Assembly: GCA_003233055.1 (NCBI GenBank)
Contig: QIKP01000051.1
Span: 1-64,000 of the forward strand
Length of the DNA: 64,000 nt
Source: Planctomycetaceae bacterium
GTDB lineage: Bacteria; Planctomycetota; Planctomycetia; Pirellulales; Lacipirellulaceae
Reading direction: 5' to 3'
Shown here: positions 18,092-26,581 of the stretch, piece after piece
Layout of the letters: each line of letters opens with the position of its first letter
Numbering within the stretch: position 1 is the first letter of the stretch
Translations under genes and position numbers: made by a program
Notes under the pieces: generated by a model
Seen by the model: only the letters and a program-made list of their open reading frames with translations
What the model was told of the DNA's origin: nothing
Database searches by the model: none

Positions 18092-18449
18092 GCCGTTAAG
18101 CTAGCCGAAAGAGTGGCCTATTTCCAGTCAGAATTCCGGAGATTTATGTACTTTTTATGCATCAGGCCGATTGCCCTAGAAAATCGACCTCTTTGCCGTA
18201 GAAGAGGTCGAAGAGTCGGTGGGCGAAGCTGGCCTGGCAGCGGGCGACGAGCAGGACGTCCCCGGGAGCCAAGAGGCCAACAGAGCAAGAGGGCCGGGCG
18301 ATCGTCACGATCGGGAATGCCAGGACGATAGGGTTCTCGATCAAGTCACGATGGATCAAGGATCGATGAATAGAACGGAGGCATGGATTGCCCCCATCGA
18401 TGCACAACGGACGTGCGAACATCCCCCTTACGTCTGCGGGAGTTGCCTC
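18092..18449. other. Gap with a possible gene remnant
   Basis: No confident gene. On the minus strand, 18344-18162 reads as a TrkA-C/regulatory-domain-like end (VGLLAPGDVLLVARC, then HRLFDLFYGKEV) without a plausible start, which could be decayed sequence. Confidence 0.3.
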
Positions 18450-18635
18450 ATGTCCTTTGACACGGTCCTTATCGTTCTCGGTGCCTCGTTCGTCTCCGCC
18501 TGGGCATTCATCGGTGGGATGCTGATGCAAGACACCGTCCGTCAGGCCCGCAGGCTCCGATTCGACGCTTCGGAAGAAGAGCCACCATCTCGCCTCTCCA
18601 GTGCCCTTTCAACCGACGGCTACAGTCGCCGGTAA
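18450..18635 (+). CDS. Small single-span membrane protein (tentative)
   Basis: A 61-residue product with one clear transmembrane segment (FDTVLIVLGASFVSAWAFIG, residues 3-22) followed by a polar, charged cytoplasmic-type tail. A GGGAG ribosome-binding site lies seven bases before the ATG at 18450. It overlaps the end of the convergent kinase gene by 16 bp. Function unknown. Confidence 0.4.
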   Translation: MSFDTVLIVLGASFVSAWAFIGGMLMQDTVRQARRLRFDASEEEPPSRLSSALSTDGYSRR

Positions 18636-20080
18636 CGCTCGACCAATAGCGAATCGGTGCGGTGGAGGTCGTCAACGATGGTTCTGCTGAGTTGCTGCAT
18701 GGCGACTTGCGACGGTTTCTTGTTGCCCAGCTCGGAGTGTGCCACCGCGAGGCCGACTAGACCGAATGCGCGGAGCAAAGGCTGGCTCTCGGCTGGCAGC
18801 GCTGCGAGCTCCCGTAAAAAGGGTAGGGCAGGGCGGTAGTCGCCTGCCCGGAAGTAGTAGCGCACGAGCCCCTGCATCGCGAGATGTCGGGTATAGGGAT
18901 CGACTTCGTCAAATCGATTGTCCCAAACGGCCCGCCAGCCATCGGGGGTGTCGGCCGCCGTCTTGGCGTGAAAAAGTTGGGCTGCCGGTGTGTCGAGTTC
19001 GAGTACCCTCGGCTGACTCCCTGTAAGGACAAACGGCCCTCGCGCGACCCAGGCGAGCAGGGCCCCGACGAACAACGACGCGGCCAAAATTCCCAGGAGG
19101 CGTTTCCTGTTGGTTTTCGGAAGGGCTGTCGACCGGAGGTCGCCCAGCAAGCGGTTGAGCTGATGGGTGGCTTCGATTTCCGAAGTCCCGATCGCAGCAA
19201 AATCACCGAGTGACCAATTTTCCGGTCCTTCGCCCCACCCCTCGTTCGCCGCGCGCTTGGCCAGCTGGTGGAGCGACTTCAACAGAGCCCCAGGATTCTC
19301 GAATCGATCTTCCGGTCGCTTCGCGAGCATCCGCTCGACCAGAGCGACCAGATCAGCCGGTGTATTGGGAGCACGCTCGGCGAGGGGGGGCGGCGGATGG
19401 TTGATATGCTGCAGAGCGACCGCGAGCGGTGTATCGCCCCCAAAGGGTGGTTCCCCTACCAACATGTGGTAAGCGGTCACGCCGAGGGAGTAGAGGTCGC
19501 TTCGGCTATCGACTGGTTTGCCTTCGACTTGCTCAGGGCTCATGTAGAGGGGGGTCCCCATCGCAATGCCGACCTGCGTCCGATCGGTTGCGTCGCCTGT
19601 CGTCACGCGAGCGAGGCCAAAGTCGGCTACTTTCACTTCGCCACTGCGGGTGAGCATGATGTTCTCCGGCTTCACGTCGCGATGGACGATCGACTGCTCA
19701 TGCGCTTTGCTGAGCGCAGCGGCGACTTGCCGAAGGATATCGAGCGCACGGCCTGGTTCGATGGCTCCGTGGCGGTTCATCCACTCGCCCAGGTTTTGCC
19801 CTGGCACGTATTCCTGGGCAATGAAGTGGGACCCGTTGGAATGGCCCACTTCATACACCTGCACAATGTTGGCGTGAACCAGCGCCGCAACCGATCGGGC
19901 TTCGTGCTGAAACCGCTCGACGTACGCCGGCTGGCTGGCGAGCTCCGCGCTCAGGACCTTGAGAGCCACCTGCCGGGCCAGCGACTGTTGCTCGGCCAAA
20001 TAGACCTCCGCCATCGCCCCTTTGCCCAGTCGGCGAAGCAGATGGTAGTCGTTCAGTTGGCTCCCGGTTAGATCGCTCAC
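18620..20080 (-). CDS. Transmembrane serine/threonine protein kinase
   Basis: A Hanks-type kinase domain covers residues 12-270: glycine loop GKGAMAEV, ATP-binding Lys 41 in VALKVL, catalytic HRDVKPEN at 133-140, DFG at 153-155, APE-equivalent SPEQ at 181-184. A transmembrane helix follows at about 328-347, and a 140-residue outer part with TPR-like helices (HLAMQGLVRYYFRAGDYRPALPFL). All catalytic residues are present, so it should be active. It is divergent from the exported beta-propeller genes, separated by 253 bp. Confidence 0.93.
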   Translation of the reverse strand: MSDLTGSQLNDYHLLRRLGKGAMAEVYLAEQQSLARQVALKVLSAELASQPAYVERFQHEARSVAALVHANIVQVYEVGHSNGSHFIAQEYVPGQNLGEWMNRHGAIEPGRALDILRQVAAALSKAHEQSIVHRDVKPENIMLTRSGEVKVADFGLARVTTGDATDRTQVGIAMGTPLYMSPEQVEGKPVDSRSDLYSLGVTAYHMLVGEPPFGGDTPLAVALQHINHPPPPLAERAPNTPADLVALVERMLAKRPEDRFENPGALLKSLHQLAKRAANEGWGEGPENWSLGDFAAIGTSEIEATHQLNRLLGDLRSTALPKTNRKRLLGILAASLFVGALLAWVARGPFVLTGSQPRVLELDTPAAQLFHAKTAADTPDGWRAVWDNRFDEVDPYTRHLAMQGLVRYYFRAGDYRPALPFLRELAALPAESQPLLRAFGLVGLAVAHSELGNKKPSQVAMQQLSRTIVDDLHRTDSLLVERYRRL

Positions 20081-20173
20081 GGCAAGTCGCTGGCGGTAGA
20101 ATGGGGGGGGGAGGGGAGTGTTGCCTCCAATCTTAGCGGAAAAGGGCTGCTAGCGGCAGAACAGAACCGATCA

Positions 20174-20199
20174 GCCACCCCCTCGGTGGCGATTTTTTT
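20174..20199 (+). terminator. Hairpin with T-run upstream of the exported propeller genes
   Basis: GCCACC-ccctc-GGTGGC followed by GATTTTTTT reads as a rho-independent terminator on the plus strand. It lies 94 bp after the start of the divergent kinase gene and 135 bp before the next plus-strand start, so it cannot end a visible plus-strand gene. It may act as an attenuator. Confidence 0.55.
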
Positions 20200-20220
20200 G
20201 GAAGAATTTCGCGAGGAGGA

Positions 20221-20319
20221 ATGGCAATCCGAGCAAGAAACGGAAATAATCTACGAATGAACTTTGCTGGGCAAGCGGTCGACAGGCACCGCCCCCGAAT
20301 TCCTGATTCGGATCTCTAA
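20221..20319 (+). CDS. Possible 32-codon leader ORF
   Basis: A short frame from ATG 20221 (preceded at once by GAGGAGGA) reads MAIRARNGNNLRMNFAGQAV and ends with a TAA that overlaps the AAGGAGAAGG ribosome-binding site of the following gene. The spacing of its own Shine-Dalgarno is very short. The layout would allow translational coupling; whether it is translated is unknown. Confidence 0.3.
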   Translation: MAIRARNGNNLRMNFAGQAVDRHRPRIPDSDL

Positions 20320-20333
20320 GGAGAAGGTGAACC

Positions 20334-22001
20334 ATGTTGCAATCTTGTAAGGGTGTTGGATTCTGTACGATCGGTCTCCTCGCGGTGCTGTTCGTCTGTT
20401 CGTCGGCCATGGCGGACGAAATCCCGGCAGTGTTAGTCGTCGAAGCGGAGTGCGAAGCTTGCGAAGCAGGTACATGCACCGATGAAAATTGCGCTACAAA
20501 AAAATGCGACAACAGTCATGGCGAGACCGTTTCAGCGGTCGGAGAGCCAGTCGGGGAAGTGGCTGTGCAAGCCTCCTCGAAGGGGAGTGACGGAGACAAC
20601 GATACGGCCGAAGCCCAACTCGCCACACCGACGCACCAGCAATCCAAAATCATCCAGGTCAATCTCGACGACCTCGAAGAGACCAAACTCAACTGCTTCT
20701 GCGTCGCACCCGACGGGCGCATCTTGGCCGGGTGCGGATCGAGCAACGAGGATGGCGAGATCCGTGTCTTCAATACGGATGGCGACTACGTCGAGTCATG
20801 GTCGGTGCCGGTCAAGGTCGAAGCGGTGAACGTACGGGCGACGGATGGGGTGGTCTTCATCGCTGGCAATGGCCATTTGGTGAAGCTCGACGAGTCGGGC
20901 AACCTGCTCGCCGACAAAGAGTCGCCCCACGCCTCGGTCAGCAAAGAGCAAGCAGAGAAAATCCGCGAGTCGGTGATCCAACAGTTGAAACAGCAGGCTG
21001 GAATGTACGAGCGGCAAATCGGTATCTACGAACAGCAGATCGAAATGACCGAAGAGCAAATCGAAACGCTACAGGACCAGTTGGAAGCCATGAATGAAGA
21101 GCACGACGACGATGAGAGCGACGACGAAACAGAAGGAAACTCGGAAGAATCCGACGAGGAAAATAACGCGGCCCCAAACGCCGCAGAACGGAAAACGATC
21201 GAGCGGCAAATGACGCAATGGGAACGACGCAAGGAAGCTCTCGAGCGGACCTGTGAAGTCTGGAAAGACCGGATGGAGAATCTTGGCGACGAAGAGCCAG
21301 ACGACGAAGAGATCGACCAGGCGGTCGAAGCGCAAATCGCACGAAAGTTGGACGTTGCTTCGATTAGCGCCGTGGACGACAAGGTTTTCGTCGCCTGCTC
21401 CTCTGCGGTCGGCTATGGGTACAGCGTTTGGATCCTCGACGACCAATTTGCCGACGGCAAAGAAATCGTGAACAATCTGAGCGGCTGTTGCGGCCAGATG
21501 GACGTCCAAGCGAGTGAAAGTGGTATCTATGTGGCAGAAAATTCGCGGGATCGCGTCGTCTGCTTTGATTTTGAAGGCAAGAAACTGCGCCAATGGGGAC
21601 ACTCGGCTCGCGAAGGCATCCGTGGCTTTGGTAGTTGCTGCAATCCAATGAACGTCGCCTTTGGTCCCAACGATACGGTTTACACTGCCGAAAGTGGCAC
21701 CGGGCGGATTAAACAATTCTCAAGCGACGGCGAACTCTTGCAGGTTGTCGGTTCCGCCGATTTGGTGCCGGGCTGTAAAAAAGTGTCGATCGGCGCGACG
21801 AGCGACGGCAGCCGACTCTACATGCTCGACATCACTCGCGACCACATCGTCATGATGGACCGAGTTCCCGCCGGCGAGCGAAGCGAAATGTTGGCGGCTT
21901 TCGCGACCGAACAAAAGGAAGGGGGCGATACGCAGGTATCGAAATCGATCCCTTCGGCCCTCGGTCGAATTTTCTTCCGAATGCTAGAAAATGGCAACTA
22001 A
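20334..22001 (+). CDS. Exported Cys-rich NHL/beta-propeller-like protein with coiled-coil insert
   Basis: The 555-residue product has a signal peptide (1-27), then a Cys-rich segment (Cys 40, 43, 48, 53, 58). Beta-propeller blades of NHL type follow in two parts: LNCFCVAPDGRILAGCGSS near 140, and from about 350 onward SGIYVAENSRDRVVCFDFEG, NVAFGPNDTVYTAESGTGRI and SDGSRLYMLDITRDHIVMM. Between them, residues about 185-330 form a highly charged coiled coil (repeated EQQIEMTEEQIETLQDQLEA-like heptads and an Asp/Glu-rich linker). A strong ribosome-binding site precedes the ATG. It is 47 bp upstream of the PhnD/PQQ gene, hence probably co-transcribed. Substrate unknown; metal or thiol chemistry is a guess from the Cys clusters. 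Confidence 0.8.
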   Translation: MLQSCKGVGFCTIGLLAVLFVCSSAMADEIPAVLVVEAECEACEAGTCTDENCATKKCDNSHGETVSAVGEPVGEVAVQASSKGSDGDNDTAEAQLATPTHQQSKIIQVNLDDLEETKLNCFCVAPDGRILAGCGSSNEDGEIRVFNTDGDYVESWSVPVKVEAVNVRATDGVVFIAGNGHLVKLDESGNLLADKESPHASVSKEQAEKIRESVIQQLKQQAGMYERQIGIYEQQIEMTEEQIETLQDQLEAMNEEHDDDESDDETEGNSEESDEENNAAPNAAERKTIERQMTQWERRKEALERTCEVWKDRMENLGDEEPDDEEIDQAVEAQIARKLDVASISAVDDKVFVACSSAVGYGYSVWILDDQFADGKEIVNNLSGCCGQMDVQASESGIYVAENSRDRVVCFDFEGKKLRQWGHSAREGIRGFGSCCNPMNVAFGPNDTVYTAESGTGRIKQFSSDGELLQVVGSADLVPGCKKVSIGATSDGSRLYMLDITRDHIVMMDRVPAGERSEMLAAFATEQKEGGDTQVSKSIPSALGRIFFRMLENGN

Positions 22002-22048
22002 GCAAAGCTTCCCAGCCGGACTGGCTAGCCTTTTCTGGAGAAACGATC

Positions 22049-24157
22049 ATGCCCTTTTTGCGCAACGTATTGCTGCTGTCGGTCACGACCGCGAGTCTGT
22101 TGTTTTCGTTCGCTCGAGCCGAACCTACGGCGACCAATCGCGAACCTCTTCGCCTGGTGGTGATGGACCCGCTGGCGGCGCCGCTCTCCTGTCCCTGCGT
22201 CGAGGGTTACGCTCAGCGAAAATACGAAGTGCTGGCGGAGTACCTTGGCAAGCAGTTGGGTCGCCAGGTGACCGTTAGCTTTGGAGAATCGCTGAAAGAC
22301 GCCATCAAGAAGGCCGAGTGGACGCGCGCCGATCTCATCATTGGCAAAGATTCCGTTGTTCGAGCCGATGCGGCCAAACTCAAAATCGATCCCGTTGCAC
22401 TCGCCCAGCTTACAGGCAAGGAAGGCAAAACGACGCAGACTGGCTTGATTGTCGTTCGAAGCGGTGACTCGGCCCAGGAGGTCCAAGACCTCGTCGGCTA
22501 CCGCATCCTCTTCGGCCCGCCCGAGTGCGATGAAAAATTTGCCGCCGCCCGAGCGCTGCTAGTCGAGGCTGGCGTTGAAGTGCTTGCCGCCAAGCAGGCC
22601 GAGACGAGTGCTGCTTGCAGCGACGGGGCGTGCAAAATCGTTGATTGGGGGGAGAGCGAGCGGGCGGCAGCGGTCATTTCTAGCTACGCCGCGCCACTGC
22701 TCGAAGGGTGTGGCACCATCCAAAAGGGGGACCTGCGTGTCGTCGGTGAGACCGCGCCGGTGCCGTTCGTCACGGCGTTTGCCAATGGCGATCTTCCCGA
22801 AAAAGAGCAACAGGCAATGGCCCAAGCGTTGCTCACGGTGGGTGGCCGTTCGGAACTCCTGATCGCGTTGGAAACGCTGGGAGGATTCGTGCCGATCGAC
22901 GACGACTACCCACAGAGCGCCAAAGAGAAACCTGCCAAGCCCGATAAAAAAGTGGGAGAATCGCCGCCAGGCGAAACGCCGGTCCCCCTTGGGTGGACCG
23001 GTTGGCGGGGCCCGAACCGCGACGGGCGCGTTCGAACTCTGCCAACCCGCCTCCCCGAGAAGCTTCCGCCTGTCTGGAAAATTCCTCTCGCCCATCCGGG
23101 ACTTGGTGGCATTGCCGCGACCGACGACTACGTCATCATCGGCGACCGAAACTTGACGAACGATCGCGACGAGTTCCGCTGCTACGACGCTCGGACGGGG
23201 CTGCTGCTCTGGAGGGTCGACTACCCCGCTCCTGGCCAACTTGACTACGACAACACCCCTCGAGCCACTCCGCTGATCGTTGGTGACTGCGTGTTTTTGC
23301 TCGGCGCGTTTGGGCATCTCACCTCTGCCGATCTTGCTACGGGCGTCGTTCTTTGGAAGATGGACCTCCGCGAGAAGTTTGGTGCCACGCAGGAAATGGT
23401 CTGGGGGGCCTGTTCCTCGCCGCTGATGGCCGATGGCAAGCTGATTGTCAATCCAGGCGCGCCGAAGGCATCGCTCGTCGCCCTCGATCCGGCGACGGGC
23501 GAAGTCGTTTGGAAGACGCCTGGCGAACCGGCCGGCTATGGGTCGCTCATCGTCGCGACCTTTTCGGGCAAGCGGCAAATCGTAGGGCATGACCGGACGT
23601 CGCTCGGCGGTTGGGACATCGAAACAGGCGAGCGACTCTGGGAAATGCTACCGCCACGGGAAGGCGACTTCAACGTCCCCACCCCGGTGGTGATCGGCGA
23701 CAAGCTGCTGGTGACCACCGAGGGAAACAGCACCCGGCTCTATGCGTTTAACAAGAGTGGCACGATCCTCGCCGAGCCGGTCGCCAAGTTCCGTGACTTG
23801 GCCGCCGACATGAGCACGCCGGTGGTCGTTGGAAACCGCCTGTTTTGCGTTTGCCGCGAGATGTTCTGCCTTGACGTCACCAACGACCTCGCTAAGAAAT
23901 GGACCGCCGAGGATGAGGCCTTCACCGACTACGCGCCAATCATCGCCGACGACCAGCACCTGCTCGTACTCGGTCGTGGTGGTGAATTACTTCTCGTCGA
24001 TGCAACTGCGAATGAATATCGCGTTGTTAGTCGCACGTTCCTCTTCGACGACCCCACTACTCGCGAAGCGGAATTGTATTCGCATCCGGCGATTGTCGGT
24101 ACGAAGCTCTACGTGCGGGGAGAGAATTCGCTGGCCTGTTTTGAACTGGGGCAATAG
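22049..24157 (+). CDS. Fusion of a PhnD-like binding domain with a PQQ-type beta-propeller
   Basis: Residues 1-24 are a signal peptide. Residues about 32-285 look like a phosphonate-binding (PhnD/type 2 periplasmic) domain: PLRLVVMDPLA, YEVLAEYLGKQLGRQVTVSF, ADLIIGKDSVV, TGLIVVRSGDSAQEVQDLVG and YRILFGPPE. It carries CPC (48-50), Cys 160, Cys 190 and Cys 195 and Cys 221. After a Lys/Pro linker (292-312), residues 315-702 form a BamB/PQQ-like propeller starting GWTGWRGPNRDGRV with repeated blade motifs such as YDARTGLLLWRVDYPAPG and LDPATGEVVWKTPG. No catalytic residues are evident. It most likely senses or stores a ligand in the periplasm together with the upstream propeller protein. Confidence 0.8.
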   Translation: MPFLRNVLLLSVTTASLLFSFARAEPTATNREPLRLVVMDPLAAPLSCPCVEGYAQRKYEVLAEYLGKQLGRQVTVSFGESLKDAIKKAEWTRADLIIGKDSVVRADAAKLKIDPVALAQLTGKEGKTTQTGLIVVRSGDSAQEVQDLVGYRILFGPPECDEKFAAARALLVEAGVEVLAAKQAETSAACSDGACKIVDWGESERAAAVISSYAAPLLEGCGTIQKGDLRVVGETAPVPFVTAFANGDLPEKEQQAMAQALLTVGGRSELLIALETLGGFVPIDDDYPQSAKEKPAKPDKKVGESPPGETPVPLGWTGWRGPNRDGRVRTLPTRLPEKLPPVWKIPLAHPGLGGIAATDDYVIIGDRNLTNDRDEFRCYDARTGLLLWRVDYPAPGQLDYDNTPRATPLIVGDCVFLLGAFGHLTSADLATGVVLWKMDLREKFGATQEMVWGACSSPLMADGKLIVNPGAPKASLVALDPATGEVVWKTPGEPAGYGSLIVATFSGKRQIVGHDRTSLGGWDIETGERLWEMLPPREGDFNVPTPVVIGDKLLVTTEGNSTRLYAFNKSGTILAEPVAKFRDLAADMSTPVVVGNRLFCVCREMFCLDVTNDLAKKWTAEDEAFTDYAPIIADDQHLLVLGRGGELLLVDATANEYRVVSRTFLFDDPTTREAELYSHPAIVGTKLYVRGENSLACFELGQ

Positions 24158-24224
24158 CTCGGCAAGACGCAAGCGACCGGCGAGGCAGCGTTGCCCGTCG
24201 CTTGTGTTGTCGTAGGCGACTGGA

Positions 24225-25097
24225 TCAGGCTCCCAGCCCCAACCCCTCAAGCACTTCGCAAGCCGCCGCCGATTTGTTCAGCACGTACAGGTGAAGTCCT
24301 GGCACACCGGCGTCGATCAGTTCTTGAATCTGCTGGGTCGCGAAGTCGACCCCCGCGCGGAACTGGGCGTCGCTGTCGTCACCGGCCGACTCGAGCGCAC
24401 GAACGAACTCCACCGGTAGCTTCACGCCGCAGAGTGAGGTGATGCGCTGGACCTGTGCGAAATTCGTTACGGGCAAAATTCCAGGAACGATCGGAGCCGA
24501 AATGCCGCGCGCTGCGCATTGATCACGAAACGTGAAAAACGCCGCGTTGTCGTAAAAGAGTTGCGTGAGAATGGCATCGGCACCCGCGTCGACTTTTCGC
24601 TGAAGGTTCTGGAGGTCGACTTCCATGCTTGGCGCTTCAAGATGTTTCTCAGGATAGCCAGCCACCGCGATGCCCATTTCCGGAAACTTGTCGCGGACGA
24701 AGGCGACTAACTCGTTGGCGTAACGAAAGCCTCTCTCGGTGGCGGTAAAGACTGTCTCGCCCTTAGGGGGATCGCCTCGTAGCGCAACGACATTCTCGAC
24801 GCCACGCTTGTTCGCTTCGGACAGGTACTCCGCTAGTTGATCGGCCGTGCGACCGACGCAGGTGAGATGCGTGGCGACCGACAAGTTGCTCTCGGCGTGG
24901 ATCTGGGCGACGATATCCAGGGTCTTGGTCTGCGTCGAGCCTCCCGCGCCATAGGTGCAGGTGATGTAGTTCGGATTGTATTGGCGCAGGCGCTCGACAT
25001 GGCGAAACAGCGCCTTCTCACCCGCTGGCGTCTTAGGGGGGAAAAGCTCAAACGAAAGGCCGAATCGGTTCGGGCCATAAGCGGCAGAAAGCGACAT
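24225..25097 (-). CDS. metF: Methylenetetrahydrofolate reductase
   Basis: MetF reduces 5,10-methylene-THF to 5-methyl-THF with FAD, feeding methionine synthesis. The 290-residue TIM-barrel protein shows FGLSFELFPPKTPAGEKALF with the catalytic Glu, ITCTYGAGGSTQTKTL, HLTCVGRT, NVVALRGDPPKG, IAVAGYPEKH, DAILTQLFYDNAAFF and PIVPGILPV. All family motifs are present. With the glycine cleavage genes in this window it links methylene-THF to methyl donors. No SAM riboswitch is apparent upstream. Confidence 0.95.
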   Translation of the reverse strand: MSLSAAYGPNRFGLSFELFPPKTPAGEKALFRHVERLRQYNPNYITCTYGAGGSTQTKTLDIVAQIHAESNLSVATHLTCVGRTADQLAEYLSEANKRGVENVVALRGDPPKGETVFTATERGFRYANELVAFVRDKFPEMGIAVAGYPEKHLEAPSMEVDLQNLQRKVDAGADAILTQLFYDNAAFFTFRDQCAARGISAPIVPGILPVTNFAQVQRITSLCGVKLPVEFVRALESAGDDSDAQFRAGVDFATQQIQELIDAGVPGLHLYVLNKSAAACEVLEGLGLGA

Positions 25098-25372
25098 ACG
25101 CAGGATAAGGGGGTAAGCAGGGAGATAGGAGCAGGAGGTAGGGAGTGAGGAGTAGGTGGCATGTTACCAAATACGATACCATCTGGCGTGGGGTGGGTGG
25201 GGTGGTAGGGGGCGCAACCGGTATCGTCCGCACCACTCCCCCCCCCGAGGCGCGCGATGCTGGTTCCTGGTGCCGAGCTGTTCTTCGGAGGCCGGTCTGC
25301 GACCTAAAATAGTGTGGAGCGTCCGGAAGAACCAACTTCCACCTAACTTACCACAAGAAATAATCTCATCGA

Positions 25373-26440
25373 ATGAGTTCTCCTCTCACCATCGTCCTTG
25401 TTGGCAGCCTGCTTTGCCTCTTGCAATTGGCAATGGGCATCGCAGTAGGCCTATGGCTCCGCCGACCCAAAGCGTTGGGCCGCGACGCCGACCTTCGGCG
25501 TGCTCACTCCATCGCGCTCCAACTGCATGGGTTGACCCAGCAGCTTGGCGGATCGGTGTCGCAGCATCGAGAGCGGTTCGAGGTGGCCGAGGAACGTTTG
25601 CAGAACCAAGTCAGCGGTAAGCAGAATCCAACCACCGATCTCGTGGTGGGAGTCGTGAGCGAAATTCTCGCGGCCAATCGCGAATTGCAGCGTGAGCTAC
25701 ACGATGCCGAGATACAAATCGCCGAGAAAACCGTCGAGATTGCCACTCATCTCGATAGCGCCCTGACCGACCCGCTGACCGACCTTCCCAATCGCCGGGC
25801 GCTTGACGAGCAACTGACTCGCCGTCTAGAGGATTATCGGAAGCATGGCATTCCGTTTTCACTCTTAATGTTCGACCTCGACCACTTCAAGCAAATCAAC
25901 GACACGTTTGGCCATCCTGTTGGAGATGAAGTCCTCAAGGGATTGTCGGGCACGATGCGTAGCGCGTTGCGCCGGCATGACTTCGTGGCTCGGTATGGAG
26001 GCGAAGAATTTGCCGTGATACTTCCCCACACCAATCTTGACGAAGCGCAGCGGGCAGCTGGAAAAGCGAGCGAGGGGATGGCGCTGTTGAGCGACCAGTT
26101 TGCCCACCTCGATCGATCGGTGACGGCAAGTGGTGGCTTAGCGTCGATTGCGCCAGGCGAAGAGATCGCGTCACTGGTTCGACGGGCTGACGAAGCGCTC
26201 TACGCCGCCAAAGAGAACGGTCGGAACTGCATCTACCTCCACGATGGCAGCAAAAGCTGGCCGCTCAACCCCGCGCTGGCGGAGCGTGATTGGGAGGTCT
26301 CGGGAGGTTCGGATCGGGAAGAGAATGAGGAGCCGCCGTTGGATTCCACCCCCGAGATGCCCCGCTCCGACGAGTTGATCGGTGCCTGTGGTGACCTGCG
26401 AAATGCTCTATTCGACTTCTCCGATCCAGAGAAATCGTAG
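25373..26440 (+). CDS. Membrane-anchored diguanylate cyclase
   Basis: The 355-residue protein has an N-terminal transmembrane segment (residues 5-28), a coiled-coil-like helical region (40-130) and a GGDEF domain from about 131: TDPLTDLPNRRAL, FDLDHFKQINDTFGHPVGDEVL, active site GGEEF at 209-213, and an RxxD product-inhibition site (RRHD, 200-203) five residues before it. The enzyme should make cyclic di-GMP and be feedback-inhibited. The Pro/Glu-rich C-terminal 60 residues are unlike the domain. No EAL domain is nearby. Confidence 0.93.
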   Translation: MSSPLTIVLVGSLLCLLQLAMGIAVGLWLRRPKALGRDADLRRAHSIALQLHGLTQQLGGSVSQHRERFEVAEERLQNQVSGKQNPTTDLVVGVVSEILAANRELQRELHDAEIQIAEKTVEIATHLDSALTDPLTDLPNRRALDEQLTRRLEDYRKHGIPFSLLMFDLDHFKQINDTFGHPVGDEVLKGLSGTMRSALRRHDFVARYGGEEFAVILPHTNLDEAQRAAGKASEGMALLSDQFAHLDRSVTASGGLASIAPGEEIASLVRRADEALYAAKENGRNCIYLHDGSKSWPLNPALAERDWEVSGGSDREENEEPPLDSTPEMPRSDELIGACGDLRNALFDFSDPEKS

Positions 26441-26581
26441 GTTCGCCCGGCCATGCCACGAAAACGGCTTCGCCATGGCGTGCATTTTCGGAAAGGGGTC
26501 GGTACAATGGAGTTCCTATCCCCCCTCCGCTGTAGTCGCCTCTGCCTTTCCTCCCGCCTTGCGACAATAGTCGCTCTCGCC

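Noticed and set aside
18162-18530. 122-codon minus-strand frame as a real gene
   Set aside because: Its N-terminal half is low-quality and there is no ribosome-binding site; only the C-terminal part resembles protein, so it is listed as a possible remnant.
22559-23590. 343-codon minus-strand frame inside the PhnD/PQQ gene
   Set aside because: Antisense shadow; the plus-strand gene has recognisable blades and binding-domain motifs.
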